A DNA stretch of 64,000 bases from Clostridia bacterium (GTDB lineage Bacteria > Bacillota > Clostridia > Oscillospirales > CAG-272). The notes beneath the pieces were generated by a model. The model did no database searches. It was not told where the DNA came from and saw only the letters and a list, made by a program, of their open reading frames with translations. This document shows, in pieces, positions 15,927-26,100 of the stretch. Positions within the stretch are counted from its first letter, which is position 1; the number at the start of each line of letters is the position of its first letter. The stretch covers positions 45,364 to 109,363 of the forward strand of contig JAFUOQ010000003.1 of the NCBI GenBank assembly GCA_017472695.1. Direction: 5' to 3'. Made by a program: the position numbers and the translations under genes.

Positions 15927-18566
15927 TTAGTCTTTAAATTCAAGCTCCCAAATTCTATCAAGTGGTGATGAATAAGGATTAGATACATCAGGGAATGACT
16001 CTGAGTCAATCACGTCTGAATTGTATGCATAAACTACGCTTCTTTGATATACAGGAAGCTCAACAGCTAGGTCAAGAAGCAAGCTCATTGCTTCCTTGTA
16101 GATAGCAGCACGCTCTTTCTCGTCAAGAATTTCTCTTGCCTCATCAATCTTTTCGCTGAGGTCGTCAAGAATAGCCTCTTGCTCTCCGCCCTCTGTTCTC
16201 AAGTATGAGTAGCCCCATGCTCTTGTACTTGATGCGGTTGAGTTCTTGTGGTATACCTGATACATATCAGGGTCAAGTGTTGAGCCCCAAGCAGCTGCCC
16301 AAACTGTAAGACCACCGCTTGAAAGCTTTGTAAGTGCTGTTGCATCAGGAACAACCGTGATGTCCCAGCCCATGCTGTTAAGGAGTGCTGCAGCGTCGAT
16401 AAAGGTTTGGAAGGTTGGGTGGTCTGTTGATGCACCAGCTATGGTAAATTCAATCTTTAATTTGTCGTCACCAGCCTTAACGCCTGCATCGTCCATAAGT
16501 GATTGAATCTTATTTCTTGCTGCTGCCTCACCATCAGCCATACCGTCGCCATTAGCGTCCTTGCTCCAGTTACCGATGTAAGGATAGTCCTTACCATTTG
16601 CGTTATCAAATGAACCGTCCTCATTTGTTGGGTATGCCCAGCTTACTGTTGACATTGGCCAATAAATTTGCTCGGCTGTACCAGGACGATAGTAGTTTAG
16701 TGATGTTGATGTGTTCATAGCACACATAATTGCTTGACGAAGCTCAAGGTCTTGAATAATTGATGCGTTAATACCAATATAACCATAACCGAGCTGCTTT
16801 TCTTGAATAAAGTCAAAGCCACCCTTGTTGTCTCTTAAATTAACTAATTTGTCATAGTTTTCATTTGTTAATTGAGGTGAAATATAGTGTACATTTCCAC
16901 TCTCAAGAAGTGTAATCGCGTCAGCGGCTGGAAGTGCTTGATAACGAACCTTTTCAATCTTTGCGTTTTCAATATTCTCGCCTACTGTTTCAAACTTATC
17001 GTTAGCCTTGAAGTAAACAACGTTATTTGCAAGGAAGCCTGTACCTGATGGATTGTCCTCGTTTTTAACGTTTGTTGCCTTGTATGCGCCAGCACCAACA
17101 GGAACTGCTGTCTTATTTGGATTTTGAATTATATTCTTCATAAATTCATATTCACCAAATGCAACACCGAATTGGTTGCTTTCAATATCTACAGGATATT
17201 TGCTGTCGCCATAGTAATGTTGAGGTGCAACGGAGAAAGCGAAGTTCCATTTAGCTTTTGGATCTTGTCCCTCAATTGTAATTTGAAGAACGTCGTACTC
17301 GTCATCATTTTTAGGAGTTCCGTCCTCGTTGTGCTCTTGTGCGATTTTGTATGTTGTGCCGTTTACGTTAATTGATGTTTCGTCTGTGTTATGACCGAGG
17401 GAAACAATGCCTGAAATGTGGTCATACTTAAGTGTTCCGTCTGTGGACTTGTTTTCATCAAGAATTACACCCTTTGCCTCGGCTGTGTACTCTGTCAAGA
17501 GCTCTGCTGCTGTTGCCCAAGCGGAAAGAATTATATGAAGCTCTGTTTCAATCTTTGTATTGTATACATAGTCGATTGCATCTTCCTTTGTAGCTACAAC
17601 ATCCTTGTTGTAGTTTGCAGTTACAGACTCAATAACACTCTTATCATCTGTTTCCTTGCCGTTAACTACCTTTTTGCCCCACTTAATTGTAACGAAGCCC
17701 TCCTCGTGATACATAAAGCGAGCAATCTCGTCCTTGAAGAAATCATTTGACTTATATGGCTCGGACTCTGTATAAGCGCTTTGTGCCGCTACATAGTCGT
17801 CGTTCAATTCTTCCTTGAATAGCTTGAGTGCATATTCATAGTCCTCGATAAGTGTTTCGTTTGTTCCACCACCCGCAACTGCAGATACATATCCTTCTGA
17901 TAGCTTCTTCTTTTTCTCGATAGCCTCTATCATTTCGTCATAGGTTGCGTTATAACCGCTTTGTTCCTTACCAATAGACATAAATAGGTTGATAAGCTCG
18001 TTGATACGCGCTTGTGCTCTTTGAGTAGCCTGTTCAGTAATAAGCTCGTCTTGGCTTGTGCCAGATGTTGCATTTGACTGGGTTCTATACTCGGTTAAGC
18101 CCTTAATCTTTGTTGAGTAGATTGTTGAAGAGCCCGTGTAGGATGGGTCAAGATATACATAGAGGTTGAAAAGCACGTCCTCCATTGTAAGTGGCTCTCC
18201 GTCTGAATACTTAATACCATTCTTTAAAACGAAGGTATAAACTGTTTCATCGTTCTTTTTGTCATAGTCTGAAATTTCAAAGTCCTTTGTTACTGTTGCA
18301 TGGTCCTCACCATATGCAACGTCAACTACACCCTTGACATACTCTGATGAGAGCATACCAATTTGTGTCATTGATACAATTGTACCATCAGCTGCTGTTG
18401 TTGAGAAGAATGGGTTGAATACACCATCAAAATCCTCTGACATAATAACGAAGGCATCTGGCTTTTCACCATCACCTGTGTTACTACCACCACAGCTTGA
18501 GAAAAGTGCAACTGTACTCATACACATAGCAAGACAAAGTACAAGTGCTAAAATTCTCTTTTTCAT
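15927..18566 (-). CDS. oppA: Oligopeptide-binding lipoprotein OppA (unusually large)
   Basis: An 879-residue extracellular solute-binding protein (SBP_bac_5). The signal peptide ends in a lipobox with C25 (LFSSC), so it is membrane anchored. The normal family length is 530-600 residues. The extra length comes from a segment about residues 150-330, rich in Asp/Glu/Lys and apparently helical, inserted after NLYVYLDPSYTGSSTIYS. The family signature KNGIKYSDGEPLTMEDVLFN comes before it and the conserved C-lobe after it. It collects peptides for OppBCDF. The gene directly precedes oppB. Confidence 0.9.
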   Translation of the reverse strand: MKKRILALVLCLAMCMSTVALFSSCGGSNTGDGEKPDAFVIMSEDFDGVFNPFFSTTAADGTIVSMTQIGMLSSEYVKGVVDVAYGEDHATVTKDFEISDYDKKNDETVYTFVLKNGIKYSDGEPLTMEDVLFNLYVYLDPSYTGSSTIYSTKIKGLTEYRTQSNATSGTSQDELITEQATQRAQARINELINLFMSIGKEQSGYNATYDEMIEAIEKKKKLSEGYVSAVAGGGTNETLIEDYEYALKLFKEELNDDYVAAQSAYTESEPYKSNDFFKDEIARFMYHEEGFVTIKWGKKVVNGKETDDKSVIESVTANYNKDVVATKEDAIDYVYNTKIETELHIILSAWATAAELLTEYTAEAKGVILDENKSTDGTLKYDHISGIVSLGHNTDETSINVNGTTYKIAQEHNEDGTPKNDDEYDVLQITIEGQDPKAKWNFAFSVAPQHYYGDSKYPVDIESNQFGVAFGEYEFMKNIIQNPNKTAVPVGAGAYKATNVKNEDNPSGTGFLANNVVYFKANDKFETVGENIENAKIEKVRYQALPAADAITLLESGNVHYISPQLTNENYDKLVNLRDNKGGFDFIQEKQLGYGYIGINASIIQDLELRQAIMCAMNTSTSLNYYRPGTAEQIYWPMSTVSWAYPTNEDGSFDNANGKDYPYIGNWSKDANGDGMADGEAAARNKIQSLMDDAGVKAGDDKLKIEFTIAGASTDHPTFQTFIDAAALLNSMGWDITVVPDATALTKLSSGGLTVWAAAWGSTLDPDMYQVYHKNSTASSTRAWGYSYLRTEGGEQEAILDDLSEKIDEAREILDEKERAAIYKEAMSLLLDLAVELPVYQRSVVYAYNSDVIDSESFPDVSNPYSSPLDRIWELEFKD

Positions 18567-18610
18567 TTTGTTTTCTCCTTTTGTATATGTAAAATTTTAA
18601 TAAGCATTAA

Positions 18611-20101
18611 TTATTCGGTTTCCTTTTGCTCGAACACCAATATCAATTTATTGCCGTCTGCATCCTTTGTAATTATTAGGTTATGAATATCATATTCCTC
18701 TGCAATTACATTGTAGGAAATATCGCTTATGTCAATTCCTAGATCCTCACCATAGCCTTCAGCACAGAGGAGTGCAACCTCGTAGTCCTGCGTTTCTATA
18801 GCGTAAGAGGAGGCGCAAATATTAAGTGTTGCGTTTGTCAAGCTAACATTCTTAAATGGCTTTCTTGCTCCATCCTCATCTCTTGCGATAACTGCTGCAA
18901 ACAACGCATATCTACCACCTGGGTATCTATATGTTTTATCAATTGTAGCTGATACGTTATCAAATGTAATATTCTCAATAACTGCATCCTCGGAAATACC
19001 GCCAAACATTGCAAAATATTGTCCGTTTGTGGATTTGATTTGAATATTGCTTATTGTATGACCGTTACCCTTAATCACACCTGTAAACTCATTGTTTTTA
19101 AATGCGTTTGGCCAAGTGATTCTTTCAGTAAATTCAAGGTCAGCCATAATTTCATAATTGCCATCTGCGCTTGCGTTATCATCAAGCTGGGAGGCTGTAT
19201 AAATCTTAAACCATTCACCAATTTTTTCCTCATATTTGGTGTAAAGCTTTAGTGTATCATTTTGAATAGTAGCGGTCTCGCTATCATAAACAAATGGGAA
19301 AGTGTATGTACCGCTTGCCTTATTTTGTCGAGCTGAATCTATATAAAAGCCGTCAAAATATTTTGTAACCTTAATTGTTGTAGATCCGTTTTCCGTCATG
19401 GCGACTGTGTCAACAACTTCTCTTTCCTGCCAGTCGCTAACTGCTGCCAACGTGTTAAACTTTAAATAGCCTGTTTCACTATCAATTTCTGGCATAATTA
19501 TTTTATTGCCATTGGTCGAGAGTGGCTTGGTTATTTCATATGTGCCGATAAGTGTATCTACGCCCTTTACCTTTTCATATACCTCAACACGTGGGCATCT
19601 TACCCATGCGGCATATACAGTAATGGCAGGCTCATCAGCCGAATATTTTTTTGTTGGGTCAATTTCTATTATTTGTGGAAACTCAATTTTTCCAGAGTAG
19701 CTATATACTACATTTCCTAAATCGTCCTTTATTGCTTTTCCGTTTTCATCGGTCATTGCCGTCTTCTCTGTGTACCAGCCTGCATGGAAATATCCAGTGT
19801 TTGATGCAGTATCAAGAGGATACATATTAGCTTTTCCTCTCGATGGGTCATTCAAATCCACTAGCTTGATTTCCTTCATTCCGTTTTCATTGATTCTTAC
19901 CTTGCCGATGTTGTAGGTATCATTAACATAGAGCTGTCCTGCGTTTCCAAAGAATCCGCCGTTTGCATCATATCTAATCGTTACCTTATATCCGTCCTCG
20001 TTGTATTCATCATACACATCGGACTCTGAACAGGAAGCAACAAACAAGCACATAAGGAAAATTGCACCCGCAAGAATGAGTAATTTAATTTTCTTATTCA
20101 T
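18611..20101 (-). CDS. Surface lipoprotein with Listeria-Bacteroides repeat and GLUG-like region
   Basis: A 496-residue lipoprotein. I chose the ATG at 20101 because it starts a clean signal peptide ending in a lipobox at C24 (FVASC); a longer frame would read through an upstream hairpin. A Listeria-Bacteroides (InlB B-type) repeat follows (VTIRYDANGGFF, then GYFHAGWYTE). The C-terminal third has a GLUG/beta-helix look (GVIKGNGHTISNIQI, IENITFDNVSA). It lies 44 bases ahead of oppA and 70 bases after the giant protease, in one transcription unit. A role in peptide capture or adhesion at the surface is inference. Confidence 0.75.
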   Translation of the reverse strand: MNKKIKLLILAGAIFLMCLFVASCSESDVYDEYNEDGYKVTIRYDANGGFFGNAGQLYVNDTYNIGKVRINENGMKEIKLVDLNDPSRGKANMYPLDTASNTGYFHAGWYTEKTAMTDENGKAIKDDLGNVVYSYSGKIEFPQIIEIDPTKKYSADEPAITVYAAWVRCPRVEVYEKVKGVDTLIGTYEITKPLSTNGNKIIMPEIDSETGYLKFNTLAAVSDWQEREVVDTVAMTENGSTTIKVTKYFDGFYIDSARQNKASGTYTFPFVYDSETATIQNDTLKLYTKYEEKIGEWFKIYTASQLDDNASADGNYEIMADLEFTERITWPNAFKNNEFTGVIKGNGHTISNIQIKSTNGQYFAMFGGISEDAVIENITFDNVSATIDKTYRYPGGRYALFAAVIARDEDGARKPFKNVSLTNATLNICASSYAIETQDYEVALLCAEGYGEDLGIDISDISYNVIAEEYDIHNLIITKDADGNKLILVFEQKETE

Positions 20102-20125
20102 ATTTGTTCCTTTTCTTTGCGACCC

Positions 20126-20153
20126 ACGTATTGTGCCACTCGGCACAATACGT
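20126..20153 (-). other. Perfect 12-bp hairpin between the protease and lipoprotein genes
   Basis: ACGTATTGTGCC pairs with GGCACAATACGT around a four-base loop. No T run follows on the minus strand, so it is not a standard terminator. It may act as an mRNA processing or stability element that separates expression of the protease from the opp genes. Confidence 0.7.
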
Positions 20154-20171
20154 CTGTCACTTTACTTATCC

Positions 20172-23100
20172 TTATTCGTTTTCATTAGTTTCAGAGGTTG
20201 TCACTGCTTCTTCAACAACTACGTCCTCTTTTAAAGCTTTTTTAGATTTTTTGCTTGATTTTTTCTCTGCCTTTTCAGCTTTTTTTATAGCCTTTTGTTG
20301 CTCCTTTTCCATTTTCTTTGCCTGCTTTGCAAGCTTTTTAAGGAGTCGTTTTTGCATTCTCTTCATTATGAAGGTTGCAATTATTACAGAGATTGATGCT
20401 TGTGTCTTTATGGAAGCAACGATGAGTGCGATAGCGATTACTAAAGCTACTAGTAATACTGCACCTACGCAAGAAACAACAACGATTATTACAGCTAGAC
20501 CAGAATTTGAATCCTCATTCTTTTCTTCCTCGTTTGTTTCATTATCTGTTCCGTCCTCCGGAGCTGTACCATCTGGTGCTTCTCCATCGGTTGTATCATC
20601 ATCCTGCAAGCTCTTTAATGCCAAAATTGTACTTTCAGCAGAAACTAGTGTGGAATAATTTGTAATAAGTGCCTTTTGGTCGTTAATGGCTGCTGCTATA
20701 TCATATAGCTTTCTTGCGTGGATAACCGCTTCTTCGTCTTCAAGGGTGAGCTTTGCTGGAAGCTTGCTTATTGCCTCGATTGCCTCAAGGGTAGCATCCT
20801 GCTTTGCAACAATACCATCAACCACAGTTGTGAAATATTGTGAGTAAATAAATGTTTCGTAGTATAAGCCGTTTGTAGGTCTTACCATAACGAGCTCTGG
20901 GTTGCCATGTCCGATTTGATTTACAAAGCTTGCACCATAATATGCGTTGGAGTATTTTCCGTCAGAAACGTTCCACATATAGTAAGGTACTATTCCGAGC
21001 CCCTCAAATACAAGAATGTTTCCGTTGTAGTCTGTAAATTCATAATCACCTGTTGCCGGAAGGTTTTCAAAGCTATCGTAATACGCGCTATCAAATTCCT
21101 CCTCCAAAACAGGAGCCTCATAGCTTCTAAAGATTACAGTAACTAGCTTGTCACAGTCATAGAATGCCTTGTGACCGATTGAGTTAAGAACCTCGGAGAG
21201 TGTTACTCTTACAACATCGCTACCTGCAAATGCCATAGCGGATATTCTAACTGTTTCATCAGCTATTTTAACGTTTTGAACCTCTGTTCCTGCAAATGTG
21301 ATAAGCTCAAGTCCTAATGGAACTCTTTGGTAAAGTGAGCCATCAATTACTATTACATTTTCGCTAATATCAAAGCTGTAATTGTAATCAACATAAACCT
21401 TACCATTAAACTCCTTCTCTACCTTTTGGCTGAATGGAGCTAGCTTGCACATTGCAAATGGGTTATCACCAAGCTCTTGAAGTGCATCCCCTAGTGTAAC
21501 TTCAAAGTCTGTTAGGCTTTCCTTTAAGAATGCCCAATCTCCTATAGATACACAGGATGAAAGGTCTGCACTGGTAAGTGCTGTGTATGCAAATGCATAT
21601 GCTGAAATTGATTTTACCTTATCAAGGTTTTCAATATTTGTAAGTGATTCTGCATAAGCAAATGCACCCTCATTTACTGCTGCGCCATTTGTACCGAAGA
21701 CAACAGTTGTTAGCTCCTTACAGTTAACAAAAGCATAATTGCCAACCACCTCGCAGGATGAGAGGTTAATTAATACAAGTGGTGCTTCTGCAAACGCTTG
21801 CAAGCCAATAACCTTAACGTTTTCAAGATTGATGCTTGTGAGCGCTGTACAGTTCATAAATGCGTTTGCTGAAATTTCGGTAAGCTTTTTACCGAGTGTA
21901 ACTGTTGTAAGCTCATGACAGTTAGAGAACGCATCCTCGCCAATAAATGTAAGGCTTGAAAGGTTAATCTCTGTCAATGGAGCTGAATAGTAGTGATAAA
22001 TGTAATAGCCGTTAGCATCGAGTGCAACAGATTGCGCGCCTTGGTCGGAATATGTATAAAGAATATCTCCGCTAAAGGCTCTATCACCTATTGATTTAAC
22101 CTTTGATAAGTCAATTGACTTTAGGCATGGTGTATTATAGAAGGCTTGTGCGCCAAGTGTAGCGCCATCACCAAGAGTAACGCTCTCAAGCTTTGATGCG
22201 CCCATAAATGCGCTATCACCAATTACAACATTTTTACCGATTGTAAGGCTCTTTAGCTTTGAGGTAAGCTCATAGTAATATACCTTTTGAGAGTAATTTG
22301 GATCTCTCTTCAATTCCTCTGTGTTATAGTTGTTATCTCTTGCAAGCATAAACGCTCCAAGACCGAGCACTGCATTATCGCCAATTGTAACAGATTTTAT
22401 TTCCTTACACTCGGAGAATGCACCCTCTCCAACAACCATATTTTCAGGGATATCTACGCTTGTAATCCTTGTGTATGCAAATGCGTAAGCACCAAGCTCC
22501 TTTATATTATTAAATGAAGGAAGTTGTGTTATGCCTGTTCTAAAGTATGCATAATCGCCGATTTCTGTAAGCTCACCTAGGGTGATATTTTCAAGCTTTG
22601 TGCAGTATGCAAAGGCATTTGCCCCAACTGCGGTTACGCTTGGAATATTAATTGAGGTTAGCTTACTATTATAAGCAAATGCGCCCTTACCAATTCTTGT
22701 AACGTTTGCGTTGTCTAGTGAGAACTCGCCCTCAAGAGTTGGAGAAACGAACAAGAGTGTTGTTCCATCGGCTGAAAGCACATAGTCACCATTTTCGGAA
22801 ACTATAAATGAGTTGTTTTCCTCTACTAGATTGAAGCTTGAAATGTTTGTTCTTGTAAATGCAAATTCGCCAATTGTTGAAACGTCCTTACCGATAACAA
22901 CGTTTTCAAGGCTTGTACAGCCAAGGAATGCTCCCTCTGGAATTACGTTTGCATTCATTTTGATTTCTTTAAGTGATGTACAGTAAGCAAATACGTATGG
23001 TCCGTATTTAACCTTTTCTGCATTGACTGTGATATCAGTTAAGCTTTCATTGTGATAGAATGCATATCCGCCGATAGACTGAAGCTTTTCCGGTAGGATT

Positions 23101-26100
23101 GCGCCCACTAGGTTATAGGACACTATTCTATCGTACATATCAATTATGCCATCTTCGTTTGAATCCTCTCTTGTGCCGTTTTCAGCAAATGCGTAGTCAC
23201 CAATTGCACACGCGTTATCAAGAGAAATTGTTCCCTCAAGGTTGCAATATGCAAATGCGTCCTTGTTTATAAGCTGAACGTATTCAAGTCCCTCAACCTT
23301 TTTAAGGTTTACACAGCCAAGGAATGCGCCGTATTCAATTGCCTCCATTGTTGAAGGAAGAACAACCTCCTCAAGAGCGGTAAGGTTTGCAAAGGCATAT
23401 GGATTGATTTTCTTAACACCCTCTGGGATTATTACCTTTGTAATGGTGTTCTCACCAATGTACCACATCTTTGATGTGCTTGGGTCATCTGGGTCAAGCT
23501 CCCATGATTCCTTTGGAACATAATCAAAGTTGGAGAATGCAAATTGTCCAATTTCAGTAAGGAGCAAGGATTCAGGAATTTCTACGACCCCACCATTACC
23601 ATAATAGTGAGTAAGTGTTGGTGCAGTAGTAACATATGGGTCCTTAACCTCTATGCTAACAGTTTGTGAGTAATATGTGCTCTTTCCATTGAGAAGCACC
23701 TTTACGCTTACCGAGGAATAGCCCTCATCAACTGCAACTATTGTACCATCCTCTGAAATTGTAACTATTGAATCATCATTTGATTCAAATATTACTGATG
23801 TAATATCTGGGAAGTATGCATCAAGCTTATATTTAAGCTTAACAGATTCTGATGGATATAGTGTAATGCTATAATTCTTGCTTGGGAATATTGTAACGTC
23901 GCCTGTAACTCCAATCTCACGCTCATTACTATCAACTATGTAATATGCCTTGATTGTGTCATAGCCGATTAATGTGAACTCGTCAGCAACCGGCTTATCG
24001 TATTCAACATAGCCCTCGTCATCCTCACTTAATACTGTCAGCTTAAATGACGTTGTCGTATGGTCAACTGGGTCTGTTGCGAAAATTCTTGTAACACCAG
24101 GATTTAGTGCGATAACCTTGTTGTTAACAACAATTGCAACATTTTCGTTTGTTGAGTGGTATTTGAGAAGCTCTGTCCACTCTGTTTCCGGATAAATGTC
24201 AGGAGTTAGATTGTAAAGCTCGTTAGGGCTTAATACTACCTCCTCGGTTTCAAAGAAGAAATCTTCAAACTCATCCGGGAGTCCGATCTCATAGGTTGCA
24301 TCATTTAGCGCGTAGTCGTAGCACGCAACAACGATTGAGTTAAGATTTACTGCATCATTCTTAATATCGAAAATGTAGTCGGTCAATTCAACCTCAACAT
24401 ATGAAATACCATTGTATTCAGAATATATTGGGGTCATATATGAGCTGAATGGAACGAAGTTGTATTCCTTATCAACATAGCCGATTTGAGCTGCCATTGA
24501 ATAGTGGTTATCGTAGATAGCCATTCTTGCATAAAGTCTGTTCTTTTCAAGGTCCTTGTCATACTCTGTGTAGAATTCACAGCCTGTGATTGCAGGAGCC
24601 TCAAAGTCAGTTGTGAATGGGAACTCAAAGGTGTTGTTTTGGTTGGTTTCAAGACCATCATTTTCATAGTCGAGATAGCCAACAACCTTTACTGTATATT
24701 TTGTATTGTTCTTTAGGTTGTGCTCTTTTGCATCAAACTCAACGTCTACGTTTGCAGGATATAGATATGAGCCACCATCTCCATAGGACTTACGAACGTC
24801 CTTTTCAACGGTTTCAAATACAACCTCGCCTGTTTGGTCATCGGTTATTGTAACCTCTATCTTGCTTGCGTTACGTAGCATACCAGCCCAAATAAATCTG
24901 ATTGAGTGGATTGTACCCTCTGTGTTTGAGATTGCAATATAATCTCTGCTTGCAGAAATTACTTTGTTATTTGGGTTTTGGAGGAAGTAATATGAGCCAA
25001 GATAGCTAACATAGTCCTCCTCAATGCCACCGATTGGACGGGTAGCATATGCATCAGGTAATGTTTTATCAAGTGTTGGAATATTATCGTTTAATTCGTC
25101 TGCGTTTGTTTCAAAGTAGTCAAGGTCAAAGAGTGGCGCTTGTGTCCAGTCACCATAGAATGCAAGGTAAGGAACGTTCAAGGAAATATCTGTGCCCCAT
25201 GTAGGAGTCAAGGTAACAAAGCCTTCAACGTACATACCATTTTCAAAGCTTTCGTCGATATATTTCTTGTTTTCCTCTGTTAGAGTGATAGTAACTGTAA
25301 CATTAGAAATTCCACCAGCTGGTACAGTTACGTTGTTGCCAACGAGTGTACCATTCTTAACCTTGATGTCTACGCCTGCGCCCTCAAGGAGATAGCCCTC
25401 CTCTGTAACAGTGGTTTCACCCTGGTGAGTTTTTACATCACTAACGCCCTCTGTCATTACATAAGCTGAAATATCGTATGAATAGTATGTAGTACCAAAG
25501 TTTACAACTGAAAAGTTAAGTGTGTATACGCCTGTCTTTTCTGGATCGTCGCCAAGCTCAATCTTGGTCTTATCCATAGCCTCGCCTGTTAATCTATCGT
25601 GTGTAAGAATATACGCCTTGGTAACAGTTGCACTAGTTAGGTTTGCAAGACCTGCACCCTGCTTTCTTACCGCGTAAGGAAGGCCGTTTTTGTTGTATAT
25701 AATATCGGCAGTTGACATCATAAGGCGATTAACGGTTGCATTGATGTTTACATCGCGCTTGTACTCGTTTGTTTCGCCATCGCCGATGATTTTATCATAA
25801 TTTTCTGTTACGTACTGACGAAGAAGAATTGTAACGCCTGCAAGGTTAGGACATGCCATTGATGTACCTGACAAGCGGTCGTAGCCACCACCTGTAATGG
25901 AGGAAAGAATGTTTCCACCGTGAGCGGTGATTTCCGGCTTGATGCCAAGTGATGGAGATGGTCCCCAAGATGAGAAGTCGGACATAAATGGTCCTGATGC
26001 TTGAGAACGGCTAACGGTGATAGTTCCAGAGCCTGCCGCTGCCAAAACCTCTCCGTCCTTTTGTGAAATTGAACAAACAGCAAGGCTTGATGTACCAACG

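Noticed and set aside
20102-20146. Longer N-terminus for the 496-residue lipoprotein
   Set aside because: It would run through the perfect hairpin and place 15 residues before the signal peptide; the ATG at 20101 has a ribosome site and gives a normal lipoprotein start.
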